Shown in pieces: positions 18,225 through 27,666 of a stretch of DNA of 64,000 nucleotides. The DNA comes from Sulfobacillus thermosulfidooxidans DSM 9293 (GTDB lineage: Bacteria; Bacillota; Sulfobacillia; Sulfobacillales; Sulfobacillaceae). The notes beneath the pieces are model-generated. The model did no database searches and was not told where the DNA came from. It saw only the letters and a list, made by a program, of their open reading frames with translations. The stretch is taken from contig NZ_FWWY01000002.1 of assembly GCF_900176145.1 (NCBI RefSeq), positions 184,657 to 248,656 of the forward strand, given 5' to 3'. Positions within the stretch are counted from its first letter, which is position 1, and the number at the start of each line of letters is the position of its first letter. Made by a program: the position numbers and the translations under genes.

Positions 18225-19107
18225 AACGCAGAGGCAACCCCCGACAGCAAATCGGCTTCGTGTGCAGCCCGTCCCCCCTTCAAGACGGCCGCGAATGACA
18301 GTCCGGGTTGTCGTGTTCGGGATTGTGAGTGTGTGGGCTCTCTTAGGATTGTTTCCTTTATATTGGTTATTCGATACCGCTTTGTCTTCCCCGCAGGCGT
18401 TTGTGAGCATTCCGCCCCGGATAGTGCCATTTCCGTGGACTTGGCAGAATTTTGTGTATCTTTTTCAGGCCGCTCCTATTTGGCGCTGGTTTGGCAATAG
18501 CTTATTCGTGTCGACGGTGGTGACCCTGGGGAATTTAGTCTTCGATGCGATGGCGGCCTACGCTTTTTCCAAAGGACGCTTCCGCGGACGAGACACCCTA
18601 TTTTGGGTCGTGTTAAGCACCATGATGATTCCCGCCGAAGCCACTTTGGTCCCACAGTTTTTTGTGATGAGCCGTTTGCATCTGCTTAATACGTACTGGG
18701 CCCTCATCTTACCTGCTCTTGGACACGTGTGGGGTGTATTTCTCTTGCGTCAGTACATGCAAACCCTATCCACCGATTTTTTTGATGCGGCACGAGTGGA
18801 CGGTGCCAGTGAATGGACGGTGTTTTGGAAACTCGTTGTGCCATTAAGCACGCCAGCCTTAGGAGCATTGGGGCTTCTAACGTTTGTGGCCAATTGGAAT
18901 GATTTTATCTGGCCCTTGATCGCGTTGAATTCGACGCAACTGTTCACGTTGCCAGTTGGGCTATCCACCTTGCAGCAACAATATTACACCAACTATGGAT
19001 ATGTTTTAGCTGGCGGCGTTATAACAGCCATTCCGACTATTCTCATCTTTTTACTTGGACAACGATTTTTCGTTCGTGGATTAACCACCGGAGGCATTAA
19101 AAATTGA
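18211..19107 (+). CDS. ABC sugar permease, MalG-type
   Basis: 298 residues from ATG 18211 (MLNTRTQRQ), which overlaps the end of the first permease by 14 bases; an earlier start at 18169 would lie deep in that gene. Six membrane segments and the EAA loop FFDAARVDGASEWTVFWKLV near residue 190. A hydrophilic N-terminal tail of about 30 residues is typical of MalG-type subunits. Partner of the 17364-18224 permease. Confidence 0.9.
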   Translation: MLNTRTQRQPPTANRLRVQPVPPSRRPRMTVRVVVFGIVSVWALLGLFPLYWLFDTALSSPQAFVSIPPRIVPFPWTWQNFVYLFQAAPIWRWFGNSLFVSTVVTLGNLVFDAMAAYAFSKGRFRGRDTLFWVVLSTMMIPAEATLVPQFFVMSRLHLLNTYWALILPALGHVWGVFLLRQYMQTLSTDFFDAARVDGASEWTVFWKLVVPLSTPALGALGLLTFVANWNDFIWPLIALNSTQLFTLPVGLSTLQQQYYTNYGYVLAGGVITAIPTILIFLLGQRFFVRGLTTGGIKN

Positions 19108-19147
19108 TTGCCCCCTACCACGGTTTACCACAGGAGGTATTTTTGTC

Positions 19148-20266
19148 ATGGATATTATTGTGGGAACGTCGTTTTATATTGGTATTCCCTCCAGCACTAA
19201 AAAATCCGCATACGACTGTGTCGCCCTTGCCCTGGATCTGGGGATTCATCATTTTTTCACCACCGTACAAATGCCCGAGGCATCCATTTCAGATCATTTA
19301 GACGAATTCCGAGCAGTAGCAAAATTGACACGCGGAACGAACGCCCGAATCATGGCTGATGTCCATCCTATTGTCTTTCAACGGGTGGGTGGCACTGTTG
19401 AGAATTTGACGCCACTGCAAGAACTGGGCATTACCGATCTACGGCTGGACGCCGGATTCTCTGAGGAAGAGACGCTGACTCTCTATCACTCAGCATGCCG
19501 CTTAGGAATGCAGATTGTCCTCAATGCTAGTGCGTTAACCGCATCTACCCTACAACGGTTTCACGATTTAGGGTTGCCCCTCCAAGACATGGTCGCTTGC
19601 CATAATTATTACCCTCGTATCGAATCCGGCATGTCGACAGCATTTATGGCGCAACAAGCAGCCTTATTGCATCGCTTTGGTATTACTGTGATCGCCTTCG
19701 TCGCGAGTCAATATCATCATCGCTATGTGACGTATGAAGGCTTGCCCACGCTCGAAGTACATCGCTCTCTCGAACCGCATCGAGCGGCACGGGAATTGTT
19801 AAGCCGAGGTTGGGCCGACCATGTATATATTGGAGATCAAACAGAAAATGCAGAGGAGTTAAGCCAACTGGCAGAGGTCCGACAAAGTCCTCATCTTATC
19901 TTGCGAATACACCTCAACCGTCAAGCCCGAGACCCTGAACGCAAGATTGTGCTCGGACGCGTGCATGAACATCTGCCCCAATCGTTTGAACTCACGTGCC
20001 GGGCGCGCGGAGACCGCCAACGGCCTACTTTAGAACAAATTACCCCCGCTCCGGAACTTCTTCCCCGCCCACGCGGCACTGTCGCCGTCGATAATGTGTT
20101 GTACCAGCGTTACGCAGGGGAATTGCATATTACCAAAGTCGATCTGTCCGCTGACCCCCGAACTAATGTAGTAGGGCGGGTGATTCCAGAAGATCAACGA
20201 CTCATCGATGCGATTGGACCCAAGACACGATTTGCGTTCGAGGCCGTGGGAGGTTCCAAAGAATGA
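19148..20266 (+). CDS. mupG: MupG-like 6-phospho-N-acetylmuramidase (DUF871)
   Basis: 372 residues, start ATG 19148 after AGGAGG. Family features: an N-terminal barrel opening with IIVGTSFYIGIPSS, the phrase ADVHPIVFQRVGG, LRLDAGFSEEE, and NYYPRIESGMS, plus a C-terminal cyclophilin-like part. Characterised MupG cleaves MurNAc-6-phosphate-GlcNAc inside the cell into MurNAc-6-phosphate and GlcNAc. It is placed next to NagZ- and MurQ-type genes, as in Gram-positive muropeptide recovery operons. Its substrate must be phosphorylated, yet the importer here is an ABC system, which does not phosphorylate. Confidence 0.85.
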   Translation: MDIIVGTSFYIGIPSSTKKSAYDCVALALDLGIHHFFTTVQMPEASISDHLDEFRAVAKLTRGTNARIMADVHPIVFQRVGGTVENLTPLQELGITDLRLDAGFSEEETLTLYHSACRLGMQIVLNASALTASTLQRFHDLGLPLQDMVACHNYYPRIESGMSTAFMAQQAALLHRFGITVIAFVASQYHHRYVTYEGLPTLEVHRSLEPHRAARELLSRGWADHVYIGDQTENAEELSQLAEVRQSPHLILRIHLNRQARDPERKIVLGRVHEHLPQSFELTCRARGDRQRPTLEQITPAPELLPRPRGTVAVDNVLYQRYAGELHITKVDLSADPRTNVVGRVIPEDQRLIDAIGPKTRFAFEAVGGSKE

Positions 20267-21693
20267 CAGCGTGGACAACAAAGATCTCCTCTCAAGAATT
20301 GGCTGCACAATTTCTCCTTCCCAATTGGGACAAGGGCGTGCACTGGGCTCCCCAACAATGGCCTTATGCTGGATATATTTTTCATCAAAGTGATCTCGAA
20401 AATGTCGCGGCGACCCGTACGATGCTTGCAGCGATTTACGACAGCTACCGTCGCGCGAATCAACCACCTCCGTTATTGATGGTGACGGAAGAAGGCGGGG
20501 TGGTTCATCGGTTTCCTGGGATAGCGCCTCCTCCGTCAGCCCTGTTAACGAGCAGCCTAGGAGCGCGTACAGCCTATGATGTGGGACGCCGTATCGGGCA
20601 ATTGCTGGCCATGCAAGGATTTAATTGGAACTTAGCTCCTGTAATGGACGTCTATGTTCCGGGAAATCAGGTCATTGGTTCCCGAGCCTTTAGCGACGAG
20701 GCACAACAAGTGGCCATGATTGGGAAAGCGTGGATTCGGGGACATCAAGCCGCCGGCGTACCCGTGACCGTCAAACACTTTCCGGGGCATGGCCATGCAT
20801 TAGACGATTCGCATCGGGGTCTTTCCCAAGGCAAGATAGAGATGGTCTGGGAACATGATTTACTGCCCTTCCACGCCGTATTATCGGAAGCTCCCGCAGT
20901 CATGACGGCACATGTTCAGTTTTCGGAATTCGATCAACATCCCGCGACGGTATCCATCAAGTGGATAACAGGAATCTTACGGCAACGGTTGCACTACAAA
21001 GGCATAGTGGTAACCGATGCCTTAGCCATGGGGGCCATCCGCGCATTATATACACCGGAAGACGCTGCTGTGCGTGCTCTCCAAGCGGGAGCGGATCTCA
21101 TCGATTGTGGAGGGCACGCCGACTTAGCCGCCAGCGTGCGAGAAGCGGTCGCGTGGGCTATCGATCATCATATCCTTCCCAGTCACATTCTCACAACGGC
21201 CCAACGTCGTGTCCGACGGTGGCGACAGCTGATTCGTAGTCCGGATCTCTGGCCTGCCGTCGACGAGTTACCCGAGCTGGAAAAGGAGTTTCGGCAGTGG
21301 GTGTTTCGGGGAAGTTCGGTTGTCCGCGGAAATCCTCGGGATTTTTCGATCGCGTTACCTCAAATTTGGATTGCAGCCAAACGTCCTACACAGATAAGGG
21401 AAGGAAGGATCCCACATAAGCCGGTCCTCTATCAACCATTGAACACTCCGAAATTATTGGAAACGTTAGACCAGATCTCGTCTCACGCGGTAATTGTTTA
21501 TACAGACAATCTTTGGCAGTCAAAAAAAACGGCAGAGATCGTAAAACGATTTTGCCAACACCGAAAAGTATTACACGTCGCCGTGACAGATCCTTTAGAT
21601 GCGGAGCTGTTGCCGGAAGCCTCAGCCACGATAGCGGTGCGAGGCAATCCATTCTACGCCGTGGACGTGGTGCGTTCACTGTTAAGAACTTAG
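20263..21693 (+). CDS. nagZ: GH3 beta-N-acetylglucosaminidase (NagZ type)
   Basis: 476 residues. Start ATG 20263 overlaps the mupG stop (ATGA). The N-terminal GH3 barrel carries EEGGVVHRFPG, LAPVMDVYVPG, the catalytic His/Asp loop KHFPGHGHALDDSH and the nucleophile in VVTDALAMGAI. A smaller C-terminal domain follows from about residue 330. There is no signal peptide, so it acts in the cytoplasm, removing terminal GlcNAc from muropeptide sugars. All catalytic residues are present, in contrast to the degenerate GH3 domain of the MurQ fusion at 24539. Confidence 0.9.
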   Translation: MTAWTTKISSQELAAQFLLPNWDKGVHWAPQQWPYAGYIFHQSDLENVAATRTMLAAIYDSYRRANQPPPLLMVTEEGGVVHRFPGIAPPPSALLTSSLGARTAYDVGRRIGQLLAMQGFNWNLAPVMDVYVPGNQVIGSRAFSDEAQQVAMIGKAWIRGHQAAGVPVTVKHFPGHGHALDDSHRGLSQGKIEMVWEHDLLPFHAVLSEAPAVMTAHVQFSEFDQHPATVSIKWITGILRQRLHYKGIVVTDALAMGAIRALYTPEDAAVRALQAGADLIDCGGHADLAASVREAVAWAIDHHILPSHILTTAQRRVRRWRQLIRSPDLWPAVDELPELEKEFRQWVFRGSSVVRGNPRDFSIALPQIWIAAKRPTQIREGRIPHKPVLYQPLNTPKLLETLDQISSHAVIVYTDNLWQSKKTAEIVKRFCQHRKVLHVAVTDPLDAELLPEASATIAVRGNPFYAVDVVRSLLRT

Positions 21694-21748
21694 CGACCGG
21701 ATGACGATCGTAACGTGAATGATGATAACAACACGAGGAGGGGCTAGG

Positions 21749-23563
21749 ATGTCACGAGTGATAGTCATGGGAGTCGATGCGATGGTATTACCGCTCGTAA
21801 AACGTTTCGCAGGAGAAGGCGTCCTACCGAACTTTTTAACCGTGCTCCGGCATGGCGCTGTCAGTGAAGCGTTATCAGTCGTACCGCCTTATACGCCAAC
21901 AAACTGGGCCACGATAGCCACGGGAGCATTACCCGGCCGTCATGGTGCAGGGAATTGGACCGACGTCACGATGCGGGATGCCCGAGATCGTGTGCCGCGT
22001 TCCACATTTGATGCCCGTGCTCTGAATGCAGAGCCCATATGGGTGACGGCCAGTCAACACGGATTAAAGAGTTTAGTAATTACCTATCCCGGGTCTTATC
22101 CCCGACGCGTTCCCGGTACCATGGTGGTTGCACCCCTATATCGCGGACTGACCGGTCATGTCCTAGCCCGCGGGGCATCCTACCGCCTTTGCGTGCCGAA
22201 CGAACATCCGGTAGACCTGTCAGTTACAAGTCAAATTACGGATCCAGCCATTGTACCTACAGAAGATGGTCATCGCGAGATCACACAAGACGAAAATAAT
22301 ACAGCGATTCATTTTACTGTGGCCCGAGAGGGTACGCATCTTCTTATTCGCGGCACGGTAAAACCTCTGGTGGTGGCGTGCGGACAATGGAGTTCCTGGG
22401 GTGAGGTACAATATGCAAATGGTCAGCGCGGATCGGTTCGGTTCAAATGGGTTCGGCAAGATGGCCCCTACGTTACGTTAATTCGATCAGAAATTTACCC
22501 GACAACGCATTTTACCGATCCTCCACAATTAGCTGAAAGAATCTACGACGTTGCCGGGCCTTTTATTGAACACCCCGCTGTCGTGGCACGGGACGACGAC
22601 GATAGCATGCAAGCGGTGTTGGAGGAGATTGCGGATCAGATTAATTGGTATGCCACGGTCATCGAAGATACGGCCACGTCGCATCCCTGGCAGTTGTGTA
22701 TGTTTCATTGGCATTGGATTGACACGGCGCAACACACGTTTCTGGCCGCGCTGGATCCAGAAGAGGGACAAGAACCGGATCCACGGGCTGAAGAGTTTAT
22801 CCGCCGATCCTATCAGTTAGCCGATGATCTCCTGGGACGATTACTGAAGCTGATGACACCTGATGATCATATGATCATCGTCTCGGATCATGGTCATGTT
22901 CCCAATCGCCGCATTGCGAGCATTGCCCGCCGTCTGGTGGAAGTGGGCTTAGCGGTCTTTGATGCACGGCAATATCCGCGCGACGTGATTGATCGCACTC
23001 GGTCGGCCGTGTACGTGCTCTCTCCTCATGAGTTAGCCATCAACTTGCAGGGACGCAATGAGGGCGGGATTGTATCGCCTGCCGACTATGAAGCTATCCT
23101 TCAGCAAGCCATGGATGCCTTGTTAGATTGGAAGGATGAGGAGACAGGTCAACGACCCGTGGCTTACGCATTACCAGCCCCCCACCAACCCCTGTTGGGT
23201 TATTTTGGAGACCGCATCGGCGATATCTTGTTTCTGTATAATCCGGGCTATTCTTGGGGCATTCCTCAAGGGAAACAGGCCATCGGCCCGGGCGATGGCA
23301 CAGCCAATCATGGCGCTCAGTTGCCCACGACGCGCACAAACAGAACGAGCAATTTGGCCACAGTCATGGCTCTCGGACCCACTGTTCGGTCTGGCTATGA
23401 ACGCAATGTGGCCATGGAAGGCTATGTCTCTTTGACCGACATTGCCCCACTCGTGGCATATCTGCTAGGCATTCCCGAACCGAGGCAGTGCCGTGGCACA
23501 GTGCCGTGGGATTTTCTCCGAGAGAACAACCGACAGCCCAAATGGTCAAGAGTTAAGCACTGA
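21749..23563 (+). CDS. Alkaline-phosphatase-fold phosphodiesterase
   Basis: About 604 residues from ATG 21749, after GAGGAGGGG; GTG 21719 is upstream of that site. Type I phosphodiesterase/nucleotide pyrophosphatase pattern: GVDAM near the N-terminus, PYTPTNWATIATGA with the nucleophile Thr, WIDTAQHTF (metal Asp and His), IIVSDHGH (Asp-His) and a late TANHGAQLP (His). A beta-rich insert follows residue 150. No signal peptide, so it is cytoplasmic. The substrate is unknown; in this operon a phosphodiester-linked wall fragment, such as a phosphorylated sugar or teichoic-acid piece, is a reasonable guess only. Confidence 0.8.
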   Translation: MSRVIVMGVDAMVLPLVKRFAGEGVLPNFLTVLRHGAVSEALSVVPPYTPTNWATIATGALPGRHGAGNWTDVTMRDARDRVPRSTFDARALNAEPIWVTASQHGLKSLVITYPGSYPRRVPGTMVVAPLYRGLTGHVLARGASYRLCVPNEHPVDLSVTSQITDPAIVPTEDGHREITQDENNTAIHFTVAREGTHLLIRGTVKPLVVACGQWSSWGEVQYANGQRGSVRFKWVRQDGPYVTLIRSEIYPTTHFTDPPQLAERIYDVAGPFIEHPAVVARDDDDSMQAVLEEIADQINWYATVIEDTATSHPWQLCMFHWHWIDTAQHTFLAALDPEEGQEPDPRAEEFIRRSYQLADDLLGRLLKLMTPDDHMIIVSDHGHVPNRRIASIARRLVEVGLAVFDARQYPRDVIDRTRSAVYVLSPHELAINLQGRNEGGIVSPADYEAILQQAMDALLDWKDEETGQRPVAYALPAPHQPLLGYFGDRIGDILFLYNPGYSWGIPQGKQAIGPGDGTANHGAQLPTTRTNRTSNLATVMALGPTVRSGYERNVAMEGYVSLTDIAPLVAYLLGIPEPRQCRGTVPWDFLRENNRQPKWSRVKH

Positions 23564-23580
23564 AAGGACGTGACACCAAG

Positions 23581-24537
23581 ATGGAGTTAATGCAAGCCAC
23601 ATGGTTAAATCGTGGAGAAGAATTTCTCGTCCGAGAAAGTCCGCAAGATGCCGAGGGATATTGGGCAGGTGCCCCTGCAGCCTATTATGATGACGATGAT
23701 GACGTGCTTTACCTGTACTATCGGCTCCGACGCCCCCGAGGACAGGGTCGCGGGTATGAAGCACGCATTGCCCAAAGTCACGACGGAGTCCATTTTCAGG
23801 ATGTGTGGGTCGTGACCCAACAACAACTCGCGTCTCCCTCCATCGAACGCGGCTGTCTCGTGAAACAGCCCGAGGGTTGGGTGCTCTACCTAAGCTATGT
23901 CCATCATGAAACGCATCAGTGGCAAATTGATCGGATTTATGGCGATCGTCCCGAGGCCCTGAACATCACAACGCGTACGGTCGAATTAACCCCCTCAGGG
24001 ATCAACGGTCATGCTGTAAAAGATCCCGTGATTGTCCACCAAGGCCCATTAAGTTTCATGTATGTCAGTTACGCGCCGGCGTCGCTGACCCGGGAGCTCC
24101 GGTCGGAGGACAGCTTACATGCAAGCGATGACGTCTTTACGACAGGCTTGGTCAAGTCGCACACAGGCCTCGCCATTGGCCTGGCAAACCACCCACATCG
24201 GTGGGTTGGCGAAGTGCTGAGTTCGTCGTTAACAGGGTGGGACTCTTTAGTGTCGCGAATTACAGGATTGATGCCGTTAGACACGGTATATTTGGCGTTT
24301 TATGATGGATCGGCCAGCGTTACAGAAAATTATGAAGAGCGGGTCGGCATCGCCATTACCGCGGATATGAAACACTTTTACAAAATTCCCCGTGAGGAAC
24401 CCTGGATGCGTTCCTATTACGGCTCGTTACGCTACGTCTCCCCGGTGAAGACACCCGATGGCTGGATTCTCTATTATGAAGCGCGCACCGCATCCGGTTC
24501 CCACGTTTTGTGTGGACGAAAGGTAGGGCATCTGTAA
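23581..24537 (+). CDS. Five-bladed beta-propeller glycosidase/phosphorylase-like protein (GH130/GH43-like)
   Basis: 318 residues rich in repeated beta strands: AYYDDDDDVLYLYYRLRRP, RIAQSHDGVHF, IERGCLVKQPEGWVLYLSYV, DPVIVHQGPLSFMYVSYA and VKTPDGWILYYEAR. These are typical of propeller blades in GH43, GH62, GH117 and GH130 enzymes. The conserved acidic residues expected for catalysis cannot be assigned from sequence reading alone. A cytoplasmic phosphorylase would release a sugar phosphate without ATP, which could matter here because the importer does not phosphorylate. Confidence 0.6.
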   Translation: MELMQATWLNRGEEFLVRESPQDAEGYWAGAPAAYYDDDDDVLYLYYRLRRPRGQGRGYEARIAQSHDGVHFQDVWVVTQQQLASPSIERGCLVKQPEGWVLYLSYVHHETHQWQIDRIYGDRPEALNITTRTVELTPSGINGHAVKDPVIVHQGPLSFMYVSYAPASLTRELRSEDSLHASDDVFTTGLVKSHTGLAIGLANHPHRWVGEVLSSSLTGWDSLVSRITGLMPLDTVYLAFYDGSASVTENYEERVGIAITADMKHFYKIPREEPWMRSYYGSLRYVSPVKTPDGWILYYEARTASGSHVLCGRKVGHL

Positions 24538-24538
24538 T

Positions 24539-26482
24539 ATGCCATGGGCCGGATGGGTATTATCAGGAACACTAGCCGAGCACAATGCGGTCGACCCCAT
24601 GACAGACGTGCCGATTCTCCGGGTAATCACCGACTTTGGGCAGTTAACGAGCACCGACTTGCAAAAGCTGCAGATCTTAAACCAGCGAGAATCCTGTTGG
24701 ATTATGGAGGACGCGTTAAGGCGCTATAACGACGGGGATCTCGCCTGGCCGACCCCACAACTCATCGGAGCGGCGGGGGATATGGCGGGCCTGACGGAGA
24801 TAGCGCAGTGGTTTGGCACAACGCTGGCTGCCCTCGGGATACAGGGCGTGTTTGGCAGTCCCACCGGAGTTCTCAGTGACATCGCCTTGCCATGGCTTGG
24901 CAGCCACATTCGGATAGCGGCCCAGCACGGTTTTGAGCAGGCGGGAATCCAGACAGCCTGGGCGATTTCACCAGAAACGGGGACGGAACCGGAATGGTGG
25001 CTCAGCGGTGCAGGCCGTATCGTTCCATGGCGCACCGGTCTAAACACCCCTGCGCAGTGGTATTGGGTTGCGGTTAAGGACTTCCCTAACATCAGAAAAT
25101 CGTGCGAGGCCCTACCGCCACCGCCCCACGACAGTCCCGCACGGGCCACTATTGAAGATCGATTAAATCGCCTACGCGCCACAAGCATTCAGTTAATCGA
25201 TGATCCGGCTATTTTACCCTTTCCGTCGGACACGCAATTTGTCGTGGTTTCGCCGCAGCGCCGCCTTCAAAAGCGAGTCGCCGAACTATTGAACCACAAC
25301 AGGCGGAACGACGGACCGATTGTTTATGTCTGGGTTGACATGTTGCCAGATGAGTCCCATGACGGCTTGGATGTGGTAGTCGTCTATGCAAAGCCCTCGA
25401 TCGTAGGGCTAGCTCCCCCGCACGCAGTCAAAATTCAGGTGTTTGATACGCATGACACTGTATGGAGAGCCCTTTGGCAGAAATTGATCGGCCGTGGGCT
25501 GTGGGAAGGGCGCACCCCATGGCGATTGGATCAGCCCGAACGGGCCACACACGCCGCCCATTACAGCACTGAACAACCGCATCCCGGGACGGACTTTCGC
25601 TGGTTAGAAACCCTTTCTGGTCACGAGGTGATGCGGCAGTGGATTCGCGAAGAACAGCAGGCCATTGGACGCATTGCCCCCGCGATTCCTGTATTAGACC
25701 GCGTTCTGACACGGCTTGTCGACACGTATCGCCGGGGAGGGCGAATCTTTTATGTGGGTGCCGGATCGGCGGGACGACTCGCCGTTATGGATGCCGCGGA
25801 ACTGCCTCCAACATTTGGTCTGCCCCCTGGCCGCGTCCAAGCCATCTTGGCTGGGGGGATGTCCGCCTTTCAACAAGCTCAAGAAGACGCTGAAGATGGA
25901 AGCCAAGCCGGATGTCGGGCGATACGAGCCCGCGGCATTACATCGCGTGATGTTGTCATGGGCGTGACCGCCCATGGAGACACGCCATACGTAGTTGGAG
26001 CACTCCAGGAAGCCAAAATGCGGGGCGGCTTTACCGTGGCACTCGTCAATAACCAAGGCACACGGGTGGCGACGGTTGCCGACGAAGTGATTTTTGTGGA
26101 TACCGGTCCCGAAATTCTCTTAGGATCCACGCGGTTGAAAGCCGGAACCGTCGAAAAAGTTGTGTTAAATATGTTATCCACGCTGACGATGGTCAAAACG
26201 GGCCACTCGTATGATAATTTGATGGTGAATTTTATGGCGCAGAATGACAAATTACGCGAGCGGGCCGTGCGTGTCCTGATGATGGCCACGGGACAACCCC
26301 GGCAAATTGCACGGAGAACCCTACAGGCGGCACAGGGCAATCTGCCCGTGGCCATCATTATGTTACGATGTGGGCTGTCGAGTCAACAGGCGCAGAATGC
26401 CTTGGATAGACATGGCAGCGTCTGGCAAACAATCACCACCATAGAAGAAAGCGGGGAAGCCCGATTATGGGACACGGATTGA
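24539..26482 (+). CDS. murQ: MurNAc-6-phosphate etherase (MurQ) fused to a degenerate GH3 domain
   Basis: 647 residues, about twice the length of MurQ. Residues about 350-640 are a full MurQ/SIS etherase: GAGSAGRLAVMDAAELPPTF (active-site Glu), AQEDAEDG (second Glu region), VTAHGDTPYVVGAL and LGSTRLKAGTVEK. It removes the lactyl ether of MurNAc-6-phosphate to give GlcNAc-6-phosphate. Residues 1-350 can be aligned by eye to the NagZ at 20263 (WAGWVLSGTLAEHN with YAGYIFHQSDLEN; EIAQWFGTTLAALGIQGV with DVGRRIGQLLAMQGFNWN). The KHFPGHG loop and nucleophile motif are missing, so this part looks like a dead GH3 domain. ATG 24539 lies one base after the previous stop. Confidence 0.85.
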   Translation: MPWAGWVLSGTLAEHNAVDPMTDVPILRVITDFGQLTSTDLQKLQILNQRESCWIMEDALRRYNDGDLAWPTPQLIGAAGDMAGLTEIAQWFGTTLAALGIQGVFGSPTGVLSDIALPWLGSHIRIAAQHGFEQAGIQTAWAISPETGTEPEWWLSGAGRIVPWRTGLNTPAQWYWVAVKDFPNIRKSCEALPPPPHDSPARATIEDRLNRLRATSIQLIDDPAILPFPSDTQFVVVSPQRRLQKRVAELLNHNRRNDGPIVYVWVDMLPDESHDGLDVVVVYAKPSIVGLAPPHAVKIQVFDTHDTVWRALWQKLIGRGLWEGRTPWRLDQPERATHAAHYSTEQPHPGTDFRWLETLSGHEVMRQWIREEQQAIGRIAPAIPVLDRVLTRLVDTYRRGGRIFYVGAGSAGRLAVMDAAELPPTFGLPPGRVQAILAGGMSAFQQAQEDAEDGSQAGCRAIRARGITSRDVVMGVTAHGDTPYVVGALQEAKMRGGFTVALVNNQGTRVATVADEVIFVDTGPEILLGSTRLKAGTVEKVVLNMLSTLTMVKTGHSYDNLMVNFMAQNDKLRERAVRVLMMATGQPRQIARRTLQAAQGNLPVAIIMLRCGLSSQQAQNALDRHGSVWQTITTIEESGEARLWDTD

Positions 26483-27666
26483 ATATTTCAGGGGTGCACC
26501 GACAAAATCGACGGCTCATCTTGCGGTTAATCTTACAGAATCCACAAATTTCCCGCATTCAATTGGCGGAGCGGACGCATCTCACGCCCGCCTCGGTATC
26601 GAACATTACTCGGGCCCTCATTAACGAACAGTACATTCAAGAAGTGGGAACTCTGGATGAAATCCGATCCATTGGCCGACGGGCCATTGGGTTGAGAATT
26701 CGCAATGGCCACTATCGCACCGTAGCAGTCCATATGCAACGCCGACAAATCACGATCGGCCTCGGCGAGTTGGATGGATCCGTGACGCAGACGCAATCTT
26801 TGGCCATTCCCGATCATCCGCATCCCGAGCACTTGGCGAAACATATTGGGCGCGAAATCACCAAACTGGTAAGCACCTTAACCGGGAGTCATATAGTGGG
26901 CATTGGTGTCGGAACATCGGGGATAGTGGATACCGACACGGGCATGGTAAATGCGGCATTGGCTTATCAATGGCAGAACGTCCCGTGGGCCGCCTTGTTA
27001 AGTCAGGAAACGGGCTTGCCCGTCGCCGTGGATAACAACGCACGCGGAATGGCTCTGGGAGAAATGCTCTTTGGGGGGCAGGACGCGTCTGCTTGGTTAG
27101 TGTTTTTCTATGTGGGCCAGGGGATCGGTGTCGGCGCGATCACTAATGGTCAAGTATTTCGTGGCCCAAATGGCATTGGCGGAGAACTGGGCCACATGAC
27201 AATCAATTGGCAGGGCGAGGTCTGTTGGTGTGGCAACGTGGGATGTTTGGAAACCTATCTAAATCAGGCCCACATCGAAGCCTTGCTGAATGTGACGGAT
27301 GGCGAAAGCCTGGTGACGGCGTTGCAACGGTGGTATCAACGGGGTCCCTATTTTGACCTCATTGATTGGATCACAACCGCTATGGTGGCCATTGTCAATA
27401 TGTTTAATCCACGCCAGATTGTCCTAGGCGGCTGGCTTGCTGACGTTTGGTCGAGGATTGAGCACGACGTGGTGCATCACCTGAAGCGACGGACCCGGTT
27501 TTGGAGTGAACCGGCACCCCAAATTCGCCCAGCAGCTTGGGGAATCGACGTGGGGCTCCGCGGGGCTAATGCCGTCGCCTTAAGTAAATGGGTGTATGAC
27601 GTGGGCGTCGTCAGCCCGAACGGGAGTATGGGCGACCAGATCGCGCCTCCCGAGGAGACCGTATGA
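26467..27666 (+). CDS. ROK-family transcriptional repressor (NagC/XylR-like)
   Basis: 399 residues. N-terminal winged helix (residues about 10-75; SRIQLAERTHLTPASVSNITRALINEQYI) followed by a ROK sugar-binding domain with GVGTSGIVDTDTG and the zinc motif CWCGNVGCLE. Start ATG 26467 lies 16 bases inside the murQ end, after GGGGAAG. Such proteins sense amino sugars or their phosphates. It probably controls this operon through the palindrome at 14794-14818. Confidence 0.85.
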   Translation: MGHGLNISGVHRQNRRLILRLILQNPQISRIQLAERTHLTPASVSNITRALINEQYIQEVGTLDEIRSIGRRAIGLRIRNGHYRTVAVHMQRRQITIGLGELDGSVTQTQSLAIPDHPHPEHLAKHIGREITKLVSTLTGSHIVGIGVGTSGIVDTDTGMVNAALAYQWQNVPWAALLSQETGLPVAVDNNARGMALGEMLFGGQDASAWLVFFYVGQGIGVGAITNGQVFRGPNGIGGELGHMTINWQGEVCWCGNVGCLETYLNQAHIEALLNVTDGESLVTALQRWYQRGPYFDLIDWITTAMVAIVNMFNPRQIVLGGWLADVWSRIEHDVVHHLKRRTRFWSEPAPQIRPAAWGIDVGLRGANAVALSKWVYDVGVVSPNGSMGDQIAPPEETV

